Shown here one piece after another: positions 51,199 to 60,494 of a stretch of DNA of 64,000 nucleotides. A program made the position numbers and the translations under genes. Origin of the DNA: Caulobacter sp. (lineage in GTDB: Bacteria; Pseudomonadota; Alphaproteobacteria; Caulobacterales; Caulobacteraceae); contig WGLL01000012.1 in the NCBI GenBank assembly GCA_016125585.1, positions 62,001 to 126,000 on the forward strand, in the 5' to 3' direction. How positions within the stretch are numbered: the first letter of the stretch is position 1; the number at the start of each line of letters is the position of its first letter. The notes under the pieces are model-generated. The model did not search any database, was not told the origin of the DNA, and was given only the letters and a program-made list of their open reading frames with translations.

Positions 51199-52251
51199 TT
51201 AAGCCTCGAAACCCGGGGCATCGAAGCCCGGCTGGTGAATGCAGATCGCCTTGAACAGCTCGCCCATCTGGTCGGGGGCGCACAGCCGGGCCAGTTGCCG
51301 GCTGATGGTCATCGACCGGTCGGGCCGAGCGGCGGTCAGGGCTTCGGCGCGGTGCTGGATGCCCAGCCTGCCGAGGAACTGGCCCTGCGGAACCGGGCCG
51401 GAGGCCTCTGCCCCGGCGGCGCGGGCGGCGACGATGACGCCCGGAAAATCGACATGGACGGTGAGGTCCGACTCGCCGGGAAAGGCCAGGGGATCGACCT
51501 TCTCATGGCCCTTGAGCGCCTGCAGGGTGTCGCCGAACTCGGCCACCGAGCGGCCGTAGTCGATGATCAGGGCGGCCCCGCCGTCGGCGGCGATGCGGGC
51601 GCCGATCTCGGCCCCCAGGGCGTCCTGGGCGGGGGAGGCCTCGAGGATCATGGCGCCCGGCTCCGGCGCCTGGCCGTGCTCGGAGGGGGCCAGGCCGAAG
51701 GCCAGCTCGCCGTCGTCGCCGAGGCCGATCAGCCGCTCGACCCAGCCGCCCGGCGTCTGCACGAACTGGCGGGCGGGCAGGCAGTCGAACAGCTCATTGG
51801 CGATCAGCACCATCGGCGCCCCGCCCGGAACGCCGCCAAGGCCCGGCGACCAGCGCGGCCTGTAGCCGCCCAGCTTTTCGGCCTGGGCCTCTTTAAGGGG
51901 CTCGGAGGCGTCGACCAGCCACAACTCCGCCGCGGCGACGAAGTCCGGCGCCAGCCGCACCGCCCGCAGCAGGTCGCTCATCAGCGTGCCGTCGCCGGGG
52001 CCCATCTCGACCAGCCGGAAGCGTTCCGGTTTGCCCAGGCGGGTCCAGGTCTCGACCGCCCACAGGCCGATCAGCTCACCGAACATCTGGCTGACCAGGG
52101 GGGCGGTGATGAAGTCGCCGCCGCCGCCCAGGGCCGGGCGGGTGGCGTAGTAGCCATTCTGCGGATCGTGCAGGCAGCGGATCATGTAGTCGGCGACCGA
52201 GATCGGCCCGGACTGGGCGATCTCGGCCTTCAGCCGGTCTTTCAGGCTCAT
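51199..52251 (-). CDS. midA: SAM-dependent methyltransferase, MidA/NDUFAF7 family (DUF185)
   Basis: A 350-residue class I methyltransferase: VADYMIRCLHDPQNGYYATRPALGGGGDFITAP at the N-terminus, SAM-binding VEMGPGDGTLMSDLLRA, ANELFDCLPARQFV and the C-terminal GELFKAICI. In mitochondria NDUFAF7 dimethylates an arginine of a complex I subunit; the bacterial role is likely similar. Its ATG at 52251 overlaps the lgt stop (ATGA), an arrangement typical for Alphaproteobacteria. Residues before this start would be antisense to conserved Lgt coding sequence and are ignored. Confidence 0.93.
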   Translation of the reverse strand: MSLKDRLKAEIAQSGPISVADYMIRCLHDPQNGYYATRPALGGGGDFITAPLVSQMFGELIGLWAVETWTRLGKPERFRLVEMGPGDGTLMSDLLRAVRLAPDFVAAAELWLVDASEPLKEAQAEKLGGYRPRWSPGLGGVPGGAPMVLIANELFDCLPARQFVQTPGGWVERLIGLGDDGELAFGLAPSEHGQAPEPGAMILEASPAQDALGAEIGARIAADGGAALIIDYGRSVAEFGDTLQALKGHEKVDPLAFPGESDLTVHVDFPGVIVAARAAGAEASGPVPQGQFLGRLGIQHRAEALTAARPDRSMTISRQLARLCAPDQMGELFKAICIHQPGFDAPGFEA

Positions 52252-53138
52252 GATTTCTGTGTCGGCTCCGGGCTCGCGGCGTCGGGCGCCTCGCGGACGA
52301 TGGTCACCGGTTCCTTCAGCCCCCGCCAGATCAGCCAGGCCCCGCCCAGCAGCATCGGGATCGACAGCAGCATGCCCATGGTGACGCCGCCGGTCGCGGC
52401 GACAAAGCTTTCGAGGAATTTGTCCGGCTCGCGGACGTTTTCCAGCGACAGGCGGAACAGGGCGTAGCCGGTCAGGAACAGGCCGGCGACGACGCCCCGG
52501 CGCTGCAGCCACAGGCGGCTGTGGGTGGCCCAGCGCAGGATCAGGAACAGCATGATCCCTTCCAGCGCCGCCTCGTACAGCTGGCTGGGATGACGGGCGA
52601 AGCCGTCCGGGGCGCCGGGAAAGACCATGCCCCAGGGCAGGCTGGTGGGGCGGCCCCAGAGCTCGCCGTTGATGAAGTTGGCGATGCGGCCGAAGAACAG
52701 GCCGATCGGCACCGCCGGCGCCACCAGGTCGGCCAGGCGGATCAGGTCGATCCTGGCCGAGCGGGCGAACAGCACCAGGGCGACGATCACCCCGATCAGG
52801 CCGCCATGGAAACTCATGCCGCCGTTCCAGATCTGGACCACCTGCAGCGGCGTCTCCCAGATCATGTGCGGCTGGTAGAAGAGCACATAGCCCAGCCGGC
52901 CGCCGAGAATGATCCCCAGGGTCACCCACAGGATCAGGTCGTCGATCTGGGCCGGCGTGGCGGTCGGGGTCTGGCCGCCCCACAGCTGGCCGGTCCTGAC
53001 CAGCCGCACCCCGTAGCGCCAGCCGAGCAGAATCCCCGCCACATAGGCCAGGGCGTACCAGCGGATGCCGAACTCCCCGCCCCAGGGCAGGGGGAAGGTC
53101 CAGCCGCCGACGAAGGGCGAAATGTCGGGAAAGGGCAC
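52248..53138 (-). CDS. lgt: Prolipoprotein diacylglyceryl transferase
   Basis: A 296-residue inner-membrane enzyme that adds diacylglycerol to the lipobox Cys of prolipoproteins. Landmarks: GIRWYALAY, MSFHGGLIG, the Lgt signature GRIANFINGELWGRPT and RHPSQLYEA with catalytic Arg/His. GTG at 53138 (PFPDISPFVGG next) is chosen over TTG at 53162 because GAGG lies 9 bases upstream and family members begin there. First gene of the lgt-midA unit, divergent from the UbiK-like gene. Confidence 0.95.
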   Translation of the reverse strand: MPFPDISPFVGGWTFPLPWGGEFGIRWYALAYVAGILLGWRYGVRLVRTGQLWGGQTPTATPAQIDDLILWVTLGIILGGRLGYVLFYQPHMIWETPLQVVQIWNGGMSFHGGLIGVIVALVLFARSARIDLIRLADLVAPAVPIGLFFGRIANFINGELWGRPTSLPWGMVFPGAPDGFARHPSQLYEAALEGIMLFLILRWATHSRLWLQRRGVVAGLFLTGYALFRLSLENVREPDKFLESFVAATGGVTMGMLLSIPMLLGGAWLIWRGLKEPVTIVREAPDAASPEPTQKS

Positions 53139-53224
53139 GGGAATTAACCTCGTCAGCGTCAAAACTTGGGGATGTCTAGCCTATTCTGCTTCGCTTTCAC
53201 CATTCGTTTCCCATATGAAGAGGC

Positions 53225-53494
53225 ATGCACACTCAGAACCCCTTTCTGGATGAGATCGCCAAGCTGACCACGGCGGCCGCGGGCCTCGCCCAGGCCGCCG
53301 GTGAGGAAGCCAAGGCCGCCTTCCGCGCCCAGGGCGACAAGTTCGCCGCCGACCTCGACCTGATCCGTCGCGAGGAATTCGAGGCCCTCAAGGCCGAGAT
53401 CGCCGCGCTGCGGGCCGAAGTCGCCAGCCTCAAGGCCGCTCCGGCCAAGCCGGCGGCGCGCAAACCGGCGCCCAAGGCCGACACGGGCGAGTAG
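53225..53494 (+). CDS. ubiK: UbiK-like accessory factor (BMFP/DUF526)
   Basis: An 89-residue coiled-coil protein: QNPFLDEIAKLTTAAAGLAQAAGEEAKAA, a middle helix with RREEFEALKAEIAALRAEVASLKA, and a basic Ala/Pro/Lys tail. UbiK assists the ubiquinone synthesis complex and binds lipids in E. coli. Divergent pairing with lgt is common in Alphaproteobacteria. Confidence 0.9.
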   Translation: MHTQNPFLDEIAKLTTAAAGLAQAAGEEAKAAFRAQGDKFAADLDLIRREEFEALKAEIAALRAEVASLKAAPAKPAARKPAPKADTGE

Positions 53495-53616
53495 CGCTCG
53501 CGCCTTGAAAGAAGCGGTTGTGACGACACGACCGAACCAGACTAGGGTCACTGAGTGCAGGCGATTCGGGGTAGCCGCCACGAAGTTCGCCCGCCCTCCA
53601 AAGGACGGTACGACCG

Positions 53617-54126
53617 ATGGACATTTCGCCCCCCGAAGACGACGAAGCCTTCATGGCCCTCGACCCGCTCGAGGTCGTGGAACATGTGCTGTCGGCCGAG
53701 AACCTCGCCTTTGACCGCACCGAGGAAGGCGATCTCGCCTTCTCCCTGGCCGGCGACTGGAAGGACTACGAGCTGTGGTTCGCCTGGCGGCCTGAGGCTG
53801 AATGCCTGCAGCTGTGCCTGTCGATCGACCTGAAGGCGGCCAAGGCCGTGCGCTCCAGGGCCTTCGAGCTGGCCAATCTGGTCAATCAGCGTCTGTGGCA
53901 GGGCCATTTCGAGGTCTGGGCCGAGGACGGCGAGGTGGTGTTCCGCCACGCCATGGGCCTGTTCGGCGCCGAGCGGCCCACGCCCGCCCAGACCGCGGCG
54001 ATGATCGACGTCGCCATGGAAGCGGCCGACCGCTTCTACCCCGCCTTCGACTTCCTGGTCGCCGGCGCCAAGACCCCCGACGAGGCCATGGCCGCCTGCA
54101 TGTTCGAGACCGTAGGCCGGGCCTAG
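53617..54126 (+). CDS. YbjN domain protein
   Basis: A 169-residue cytosolic protein of the YbjN family (type III secretion chaperone-like fold): DPLEVVEHVLSAENLAFDRTEEGDLAFSL, ANLVNQRLWQGHFEVW and MIDVAMEAADRFYPAFDFL. Family members influence stress responses or assist protein folding; the precise function is unknown. It stands upstream of proC, but two long repeats lie between. Confidence 0.9.
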   Translation: MDISPPEDDEAFMALDPLEVVEHVLSAENLAFDRTEEGDLAFSLAGDWKDYELWFAWRPEAECLQLCLSIDLKAAKAVRSRAFELANLVNQRLWQGHFEVWAEDGEVVFRHAMGLFGAERPTPAQTAAMIDVAMEAADRFYPAFDFLVAGAKTPDEAMAACMFETVGRA

Positions 54127-54136
54127 GAAAACCAAT

Positions 54137-54188
54137 CCTTCTCCCGCTTGCCGGGAGAAGGTGGCCCGCGCAGCGGGTCGGATGAGGG
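54137..54188 (+). repeat. Palindromic repeat family A, left copy
   Basis: CCTTCTCCCGCTTGCCGGGA, GAAGG, then CCCGC-GCA-GCGGG and TCGGATGAGGG: nearly identical to 33603-33654. Pairs with the inverted copy at 54273. Confidence 0.85.
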
Positions 54189-54272
54189 CTGCGCCGGCTC
54201 TTGACGATTGTCGAGGCCCGCGTCCTCGAACCCTTGCGCCAGAACCTGCTTGATTCCGACCGGCCGGTGCTG

Positions 54273-54323
54273 CCCTCATCCGGGGGCTTCGCCCCCACCT
54301 TCTCCCGGCGGGCGGGAGAAGGG
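54273..54323 (-). repeat. Palindromic repeat family A, right copy, inverted
   Basis: CCCTCATCC, GGGGGC-TTC-GCCCCC, ACCTTCTCCCG...CGGGAGAAGGG. With the left copy it encloses 84 bases without a gene between ybjN and proC; it ends 20 bases before the proC start. Confidence 0.85.
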
Positions 54324-54343
54324 ACATCACAGGACTCGCCCCC

Positions 54344-55123
54344 ATGACCCCCATCCTCATCCTCGGCGTCGGACGCATGGGCGGGGCGATCCTTGAGGGG
54401 TGGCGTCGGACCGGGACCTTCTCGCGCTCTGAAATCCTTGTCCGCGATCCCAATCCGGGCGGCGCCGACCTGTCCGGAATGAGCGTCAATCCTCCGGACG
54501 AGGCCCTGCGCCCGTGCCGCACCGTGCTTCTGGCGGTCAAACCCCAGGTCTGGCGCGAGGCGGCCGGCCAGGTCGCGCCACATCTGCATCCCGACGCAGT
54601 GGTGGTCTCGATCGCGGCCGGGGTCGCGGCGGCCGGTATCGCCGAGGTGTTCGGCGGGTTGCGGGTGGCCAGGGTGATGCCGACCACGGCGGTGGCCATC
54701 AACCGGGGCACGGCCTCCGTCTATGCCGCCAATCCCCAGGCTCGGGCCCGGGCCCACGCCCTGTTCGACCCGCTCGGCCGGGTGGTGGAGCTGGCCGACG
54801 AGGAGATGATGCACGCGGCCACCGCCGTCTCGGGGTCCGGTCCGGCCTATCTATACGCCTTCGCCGAGGCCCTCGAGGCGGCGGGACTGGCGGCGGGACT
54901 CGCGCCGGCCGCCGCCGCCGACCTGGCCCGCTCGACCCTGACCGGCGCCGCCGCCCTGATGGCCGCCGGCGACCTCCCGCCCGCTGAGCTGCGCCGTCAG
55001 GTCACGTCGCCCGGCGGCACCACCGAGGCGGCGCTGAAGGTGCTGATGGGGCAGGATGGGCTGGAGGCGCTGATGAAACAGGCGGTCGCCGCCGCCGTGG
55101 CGCGGTCGCGCGAGCTGGGCTGA
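54344..55123 (+). CDS. proC: Pyrroline-5-carboxylate reductase
   Basis: A 259-residue NAD(P)H enzyme for the last step of proline synthesis. Rossmann motif ILGVGRMGGAILEGW, LLAVKPQ, RVMPTTAVAINRGTAS, and the C-terminal ATAVSGSGPAYLYAFAEAL and TSPGGTTEAAL substrate region. Length is slightly short but complete. Confidence 0.96.
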   Translation: MTPILILGVGRMGGAILEGWRRTGTFSRSEILVRDPNPGGADLSGMSVNPPDEALRPCRTVLLAVKPQVWREAAGQVAPHLHPDAVVVSIAAGVAAAGIAEVFGGLRVARVMPTTAVAINRGTASVYAANPQARARAHALFDPLGRVVELADEEMMHAATAVSGSGPAYLYAFAEALEAAGLAAGLAPAAAADLARSTLTGAAALMAAGDLPPAELRRQVTSPGGTTEAALKVLMGQDGLEALMKQAVAAAVARSRELG

Positions 55124-55186
55124 CCCCGCGCCTTGATGACGCCCCCGGCCGTGGGCAAGGATGGCTTGCGAACGTGAGACCCGCCC

Positions 55187-55399
55187 ATGCCCAACCCCTT
55201 CACCGACCACCCGCGATCCGTCGGCGAGAGCTATGGCCAGCATTTTGCGACCTCCTGGGGCGTCGGCCTGACCCTGCTGGGCGCGGGCCTGGCCTGTCTG
55301 GTCCATGGCCTGATCCCGGCCCTGTTCCAGACCACCGGCAGCCGGACCATCTTCCGTCTCAATGCGCGACTGACGGGTCGCAAGGCGGAGGGCGTCTGA
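55187..55399 (+). CDS. Small membrane protein, DUF6356-like
   Basis: A 70-residue protein: FTDHPRSVGESYGQHFATSWGVGLTLLGAGLACLVHGLIPALF, one or two hydrophobic helices, then TTGSRTIFRLN. This pattern matches small proteins of the DUF6356 type as I remember them; no function is known. Starts 63 bases after proC. Confidence 0.8.
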   Translation: MPNPFTDHPRSVGESYGQHFATSWGVGLTLLGAGLACLVHGLIPALFQTTGSRTIFRLNARLTGRKAEGV

Positions 55400-55430
55400 T
55401 CGACGCCACGGTCGCGCCCGGCGGTCGCCC

Positions 55431-55781
55431 TCAGAGCTTCAGGCCGAACCGGGGTCCGAGAAACAGCATCGCCGCATAGAGGGCCATGGTCAGCAGGCAT
55501 CCCGAAATCAGGGCCGGCCAGAATCCCACGCCCCGCCTGAGCAGGGCGGGGATCAGGAGGAACATCGGCAACGAGGGCAGGACGAACCAGAAGGTCCCTG
55601 TCGCATGGGCCGCCAGCCGCTGAGGATCGCCGGTGTCGCGCCACAGCCAGATCATTCCCAGAACCGAGATCAGCGGCAGGGAGGCGATCAGCCCGCCCAC
55701 GCCGGGGTAGCGCTTGGCCACGTCCGACACCAGGGCGACCAGCACTCCGGAGATGGCGGCCTTGATCAGCAGATAGATCAT
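55431..55781 (-). CDS. DUF3147 family membrane protein
   Basis: A 116-residue inner-membrane protein with four hydrophobic spans and the DUF3147 pattern (KAAISGVLVALVSDVAKRYPGVGGLIASLPLIS). Function unknown. It lies 24 bases downstream of the DUF885 gene on the same strand and may share its transcript. Confidence 0.85.
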   Translation of the reverse strand: MIYLLIKAAISGVLVALVSDVAKRYPGVGGLIASLPLISVLGMIWLWRDTGDPQRLAAHATGTFWFVLPSLPMFLLIPALLRRGVGFWPALISGCLLTMALYAAMLFLGPRFGLKL

Positions 55782-55805
55782 CGCCCGGTTCCGTCCGCTT
55801 CCCGC

Positions 55806-57578
55806 CTACGGCCGCGCCTTCTCCGCCGCGATCCACCGGTCGGCCCGCGCTTCCAGCAGGTCCATCGGCAGGGGGCCGGCGCCCAGCAGCATGTCGTGGA
55901 AGCGGCGGATGTCGAAGCGGTCGCCCAGCGCCGTCTCGGCCCGGGTCCTCACCCGCACGAAGGTCCGCTCGCCGATCTTGTAGGCCAGGGCCTGGCCCGG
56001 CCAGCTGACATAGCGGGCCAGTTCGATGTCGATATTGTGCTCCGACAGGGCGCTGTTTTCCATGAAGCAGGCCTTGGCCTCCTCCAGGGTCCAGCCGAGG
56101 TCATGGATGCCGGTGTCGGCGACCAGCCGGCAGGCCCGCCACATCTCGTAGGACAGCCGGCCGAACTGTTCGTACGGGGTGCGGTAGATGCCCATCTCGA
56201 TCCCCAGCCGCTCCGAATAGAGACCCCAGCCCTCGACGAAGGCGGTCATGTCGGCGTCGCGGCGGAAGGCGGGAACCTCCGGCAGTTCCTGCGCCAGGGC
56301 GATCTGCAGGTGGTGGCCCGGCACCGCCTCATGCAGGGTCAGGGCGGGCAGCTCATAGAGGGCCCGCTGGTTCAGCTTGCTGGTGTTGACCATATAGCCG
56401 CCGGCCACGCCCAGCTTGGGGCTGCCGGGGAAGTAGCGGCCGGTGGTGTAGTTTTCCTCGATTTCCCGCGGCACCTCGCGCACGCCGTAGGTCAGGCGCG
56501 GCAGGGTCCCGAAGAAGGCCGGCAGGCGGTCGTCGATGCGCTTGGCGATCTCGCTGGCCTTCTCCATCAGGTCCTGGCGGGTGGTGGTGTAGAACTGCGG
56601 GTCGCTGCGCAGGAAGGCCAGGAACTCGGGGAAGGTCCCCTTGAAGCCGGTCTCGGCCATCACCTGGTCCATCTCGGCCCGGATGCGCTTGACCTCCGAG
56701 ACGCCCAGGGCGTGGATCTCCTCGGGGGTCATGTCGGTGGTGGTGTAGTGCCGGGCCAGCCAGGCGTAGTAGGCCTTGCCCCCCTCCAGAGAGCCGATGC
56801 CCAGGCCCTTACGCGAGGCGGGCAGGTATTCCTGTTCCAGAAAAACCACGAACGCCTTCTGCGCCGGGCGGACCTTGTCGCGGAGAATGGCGGCGCCGCG
56901 CGCCTTGTAGGCGGCCTTTTCCGCAGGCGTGATGCTGGCCGGAAGGCGATCGAAGGGGCGCAGCAGCGGATCATCGGCGGTCACCGGGGCGGCGGCGACG
57001 CCCCGCGCCTCGTTCAGCACCAGCTGGCTGATATAGGTCGGCTGGGTCCAGCCGGTGCGGATGCCGCGGCGGGCGTTCTCGGTGGCGTCGGCATAGTATT
57101 TCGGCACGGCGGACAGCCGCGACAGCCAGGCCTCGGCCTCGACCTTCGAGGTCATCGGCGCGCCGTCGGCCAGGTAGGACAGCAGTCCGCTCCAGGTGTC
57201 GTCGCTGGAAAAGGCGAACCGGCTCTGGTCGAAGCGGATCGAGGCCAGCTGGTCGTCGACCACCCGGATCAGGATGGCGCGGTTGAGCGCGTCGTTGTCC
57301 GACAGGCCGTCCTCGGGGATGGCCTTCAGCCGCGCCTCGAAAACCTTGAGGTCCTTGGCCCGCCGCTGGTCGGCGGCCAGGGTGATGTCGGGCAGACGGG
57401 CCAGGGCCTCGCGATCGCCGTTGAAGCCCGCGCCGATGGGATTTTCCCGGTCCGACCAGGCCTGGTAGTCGGCGACGATGGCGTCCAGGGCCGGCTTGGC
57501 CGCGGGCTCGCCCCCCCGCGCCGAGGCCGCCAAGGGCGCAAGCAGCAACAGGGCGGCGGCGGTCAGGGCCTTCCACAT
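55806..57578 (-). CDS. DUF885 family protein (putative zinc peptidase), exported
   Basis: A 590-residue protein with a signal peptide (MWKALTAAALLLLAPLAASA) and a DUF885 domain. The metal-binding motif HEAVPGHH is at residues 416-423, resembling M32/M3-type HExxH zinc sites; MTAFVEGWGLYSERLG further on supplies the third ligand region. Such proteins are thought to be periplasmic dipeptidases or oligopeptidases. GGAGAT lies about 7 bases before the ATG at 57578, and the signal peptide supports this start. Divergent from pgeF. Confidence 0.92.
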   Translation of the reverse strand: MWKALTAAALLLLAPLAASARGGEPAAKPALDAIVADYQAWSDRENPIGAGFNGDREALARLPDITLAADQRRAKDLKVFEARLKAIPEDGLSDNDALNRAILIRVVDDQLASIRFDQSRFAFSSDDTWSGLLSYLADGAPMTSKVEAEAWLSRLSAVPKYYADATENARRGIRTGWTQPTYISQLVLNEARGVAAAPVTADDPLLRPFDRLPASITPAEKAAYKARGAAILRDKVRPAQKAFVVFLEQEYLPASRKGLGIGSLEGGKAYYAWLARHYTTTDMTPEEIHALGVSEVKRIRAEMDQVMAETGFKGTFPEFLAFLRSDPQFYTTTRQDLMEKASEIAKRIDDRLPAFFGTLPRLTYGVREVPREIEENYTTGRYFPGSPKLGVAGGYMVNTSKLNQRALYELPALTLHEAVPGHHLQIALAQELPEVPAFRRDADMTAFVEGWGLYSERLGIEMGIYRTPYEQFGRLSYEMWRACRLVADTGIHDLGWTLEEAKACFMENSALSEHNIDIELARYVSWPGQALAYKIGERTFVRVRTRAETALGDRFDIRRFHDMLLGAGPLPMDLLEARADRWIAAEKARP

Positions 57579-57677
57579 CGGGCGATCTCCGGATTCAGGG
57601 AGGCGAAGGCTGGACCAGCCGGACAGGCGACGCAAGAACGCTTCTCCCGCCGCCGCCTGCGACGCTATGCTGGCCGC

Positions 57678-58448
57678 ATGTCCATGCCTGTCGTCCAGTC
57701 GTCGTTGCTCGCCGCCCTTCCCGGGGTGCGTCACGCCTTCTTCACCCGCCAGGGCGGGGTCTCGGGCGGGGTCTATGACAGTCTCAACGTCGGGCGCGGG
57801 TCTTCCGACGCTGCGGCCGATGTGGAGGAAAACCGTCGGCGGGCGGCGGGCTGGTTCGGGGTCATGCCCGACGCCCTGAACACCTGCTACCAGATCCATT
57901 CGGCCCGCACCCACACCGCCGAGGCGCCCTGGGGGCGCTACCGGCCTGAGGGGGACGCGGTGGTCACCGCCCAGCGCAGCGTGGTCTGCGGGGCGCTGCA
58001 CGCCGACTGCGCCCCGGTGCTGATCGCCGACGCCGAGGCCGGCGTCGTCGGCGCCGCCCATGCCGGCTGGAAGGGCGCCCTGACCGGGGTGGTGGCCGAG
58101 ACGGTGGCGGCGATGACGCGTCTTGGCGCCGATCCGGCGCGGATGGTCGCCGCCGTCGGCCCCTGCATCGCCAGCGAGTCCTACGAGGTCGGCGAGGAGT
58201 TCGAGGCCCGCTTTCTGGCCGACAGCGAGGACCATCGCCGCTGGTTCAGCCCCGGCGCCCCCGGCAAGCGCCAGTTCGACCTGCCCGGCTTTGTGCTGTC
58301 GCGCCTGGCCGAGGCCGGGGTGGACCAGGCCGAGTGGGTCGGCTGCGACACCTGCGCCGACGGCGACCGCTTCTATTCCAATCGCCGCGCCTTCCATCGC
58401 GGCGAGGCCGACTACGGCCGCCTGCTCAGCGCCATCATGCTGGCCTGA
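57678..58448 (+). CDS. pgeF: PgeF (laccase-domain, YfiH family)
   Basis: A 256-residue protein with the multicopper polyphenol oxidase/PgeF fold: AFFTRQGGVSGGVYDSLNVG, QIHSARTH, HADCAPVLIAD, AHAGWKGAL and AVGPCIASESYEVG, containing the Cys and two His zinc ligands. The family acts on purine nucleosides or edits peptidoglycan precursors. In many Alphaproteobacteria it directly follows lgt-midA; here it lies 5.4 kb away. The frame is open far upstream but the conserved part begins at this ATG (57678, or the second at 57684). Confidence 0.93.
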   Translation: MSMPVVQSSLLAALPGVRHAFFTRQGGVSGGVYDSLNVGRGSSDAAADVEENRRRAAGWFGVMPDALNTCYQIHSARTHTAEAPWGRYRPEGDAVVTAQRSVVCGALHADCAPVLIADAEAGVVGAAHAGWKGALTGVVAETVAAMTRLGADPARMVAAVGPCIASESYEVGEEFEARFLADSEDHRRWFSPGAPGKRQFDLPGFVLSRLAEAGVDQAEWVGCDTCADGDRFYSNRRAFHRGEADYGRLLSAIMLA

Positions 58449-58509
58449 GAACCGGAGACTCTCGCCGCACTGGCGAAACCGATATGAATTGGCGCGAGAC
58501 TTGAACGAG

Positions 58510-59022
58510 ATGCCGTCCATGACCCTTTTCCGCACCGCTTTCCGGCCGGCCCGCCGCCTCGGCGCTCCACTTGCGACCGCAGCCGCGACCCTGGCGGGCG
58601 CCGCCCTGCTCTGGGCCGGCCCCGCCGCCGCCCAGGACCGCAGCCCGGCCGAGCGCCAGACCCTGGTCGACCTGGCCTACGCCATCGGCGAGAGCCACGG
58701 GCTGCGCCAGACCTGCAACGGACCGACCGACCAGTTCTGGCGGGACCGCATGGTCCAGCTGTCGGACACCGAGGTCCCGGACGCGGACTTCGACGCCCGT
58801 CTGAAACAGGCCTTCAACAGCGGTTTCGCCACCCGCCAGTCGCAGTTTCCCACCTGCACCCTCGAGAGCCGCAAGGCCGAGTTGGCGGTCGCCCGCAAGG
58901 GCGAGGCCCTGGCCCAGAAGCTGGCGACCTCCACCCGGGTGGTCAAGCGGATGGGGCCCGACGATCCGGCCCTGAAGGAGGACGATCCGGTTTCCGTGGA
59001 AACCCCGTCAAAGCCGCGCTAG
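58510..59022 (+). CDS. TIGR02301-like exported protein
   Basis: A 170-residue protein with a hydrophobic signal ([24 protein letters not shown]) and a conserved domain with [26 protein letters not shown] and [15 protein letters not shown], which matches an alphaproteobacterial family I recall as TIGR02301/DUF2385. Two cysteines could form a disulfide. No function known. The second ATG at 58519 is also possible. Confidence 0.8.
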   Translation: MPSMTLFRTAFRPARRLGAPLATAAATLAGAALLWAGPAAAQDRSPAERQTLVDLAYAIGESHGLRQTCNGPTDQFWRDRMVQLSDTEVPDADFDARLKQAFNSGFATRQSQFPTCTLESRKAELAVARKGEALAQKLATSTRVVKRMGPDDPALKEDDPVSVETPSKPR

Positions 59023-59056
59023 GGTCCTTTCCGCAACCATTGCGGAGGGGACGACT

Positions 59057-60013
59057 GTGGGATTGATATTCGGGATAGCCATCCTGATCCTGGCGCTGTT
59101 TCTGTTGTTCAGCGTCATCAAGATCGTCCCTCAGGGGCGGGAATATACGGTTGAGCGATTCGGTCGCTACACCCGGACGCTCAAACCCGGCATCGCCTTC
59201 CTGACCCCCTTCGTCGAAAGCATCGGCCGGCGGGTGAACATGATGGAGCAGGTCCTCGACGTGCCCCAGCAGGAGGTCATCACCAAGGACAACGCGGTGG
59301 TCCAGGTCGACGGCATCGTCTTCATCCAGGTGATGGACGCCGCCAACGCCGCCTACCGGGTCGATAATCTCAACTACGCCATCGGCCAGCTGTGCATGAC
59401 CAACCTGCGCACCGTGGTCGGTTCGATGGAGCTGGACGAGGTGCTGAGCCAGCGCGACCAGATCAACAGCCGCCTGCTGACCACCATCGACCACGCCACC
59501 AACCCATGGGGCGTCAAGGCGACGCGCATCGAGATCAAGGATCTGACCCCGCCGCCGGACATCACCAACGCCATGGCCCGTCAGATGAAGGCCGAGCGGG
59601 AGCGCCGGGCGGTGATCACCGAGGCGGACGGCGAGCGGCAGTCGGCCATCGCCCGCGCCGAAGGCGCCAAGCAGTCGGCCATCCTCCAGGCCGAGGGCCG
59701 CAAGGAAGCCGCCTTCCGCGATGCCGAGGCCCGCGAGCGGGAAGCCGAGGCCGAAGCCAAGGCCACGGCCTTCGTCTCCGAAGCCATCGCCCGCGGCGAC
59801 GTCAATGCGATCAACTACTTCATCGCGCAGAAGTACGTTGAGGCCTTCAGCAAGCTGGCCGAAAGCCCGCAGCAGCGGACGGTGATCGTGCCGGCCGACT
59901 TCGCCAGCCTGACCGGCTCGATCGCCGGGGTCGGCGAACTGCTGAAGACCCTGACCGGCGACGCCATCGCCGCGCCGCCGCCCCCGACTTCCGTGCCCCG
60001 CAGCCGGAGCTGA
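59057..60013 (+). CDS. qmcA: SPFH/Band 7 membrane protein (QmcA/stomatin-like)
   Basis: A 318-residue protein: N-terminal membrane anchor ([18 protein letters not shown]), an SPFH domain ([23 protein letters not shown] ... VWG-type [18 protein letters not shown]), and a long charged coiled coil ([28 protein letters not shown]). It forms large oligomers that partition the membrane and guard proteases. It starts at GTG 59057 after GGAGGGG and is followed four bases later by the nfeD gene, the usual partner. Confidence 0.94.
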   Translation: MGLIFGIAILILALFLLFSVIKIVPQGREYTVERFGRYTRTLKPGIAFLTPFVESIGRRVNMMEQVLDVPQQEVITKDNAVVQVDGIVFIQVMDAANAAYRVDNLNYAIGQLCMTNLRTVVGSMELDEVLSQRDQINSRLLTTIDHATNPWGVKATRIEIKDLTPPPDITNAMARQMKAERERRAVITEADGERQSAIARAEGAKQSAILQAEGRKEAAFRDAEAREREAEAEAKATAFVSEAIARGDVNAINYFIAQKYVEAFSKLAESPQQRTVIVPADFASLTGSIAGVGELLKTLTGDAIAAPPPPTSVPRSRS

Positions 60014-60017
60014 GACC

Positions 60018-60473
60018 ATGGACGCCCTGAGCCAACTCTACGTCGATTATCCCTTCTGGATCTGGATGGCTCTGGGTGCGGTCATCCTGGTCGCCGAGCT
60101 GTCGACCGGCAGCGGCTGGCTGCTGTGGCCCGCCGCCGCGGCGGGAGTGACCGCCGTGCTCAGCCTGTTCCTGCCCGGCGGCGGTCTGGTGGATCTGGTG
60201 GCCTTCGCCATCCTGACCATCGTCGCCACCGTCACCGCCCGCCGCTACCTGCCCAGCAACGTCTCCGGCGACGGGCCCGACATCAACGACACCATGACCC
60301 GCCTGGTCGGGCTCCGGGGAGAGGCCGCCAACATCTTCGCCGAGGGGCGCGGCCGGGTGCATGTCGACGGCAAGGAGTGGGACGCGCTCAGCGATGACGC
60401 CCTGATCCCCGGCAAGCCGGTGGAGGTGGTCGCGGTGGTGTCCGCCGCCAGCCTGAGGGTCAAGGCCGCCTGA
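60018..60473 (+). CDS. NfeD family protein
   Basis: A 151-residue short-form NfeD: three or four membrane spans (FWIWMALGAVILVAELSTGSGWLLWPA, then two more) and a C-terminal OB-fold domain (TRLVGLRGEAANIFAEGRGRVHVDGKEWDALS). NfeD proteins assemble with SPFH proteins. GAG lies before the ATG; it is in one transcript with the SPFH gene. Confidence 0.93.
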   Translation: MDALSQLYVDYPFWIWMALGAVILVAELSTGSGWLLWPAAAAGVTAVLSLFLPGGGLVDLVAFAILTIVATVTARRYLPSNVSGDGPDINDTMTRLVGLRGEAANIFAEGRGRVHVDGKEWDALSDDALIPGKPVEVVAVVSAASLRVKAA

Positions 60474-60494
60474 GGGCCCTGACGTCCCGCGGTC

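Noticed and set aside
52252..52983. Upstream extension of the methyltransferase frame over lgt
   Set aside because: It lies in another frame on the lgt coding strand, with no conserved sequence; the ATGA overlap gives a natural start.
55605..57677. Long N-terminal extension of pgeF
   Set aside because: It would run antisense through the DUF885 gene, and conserved PgeF sequence starts at 57678.
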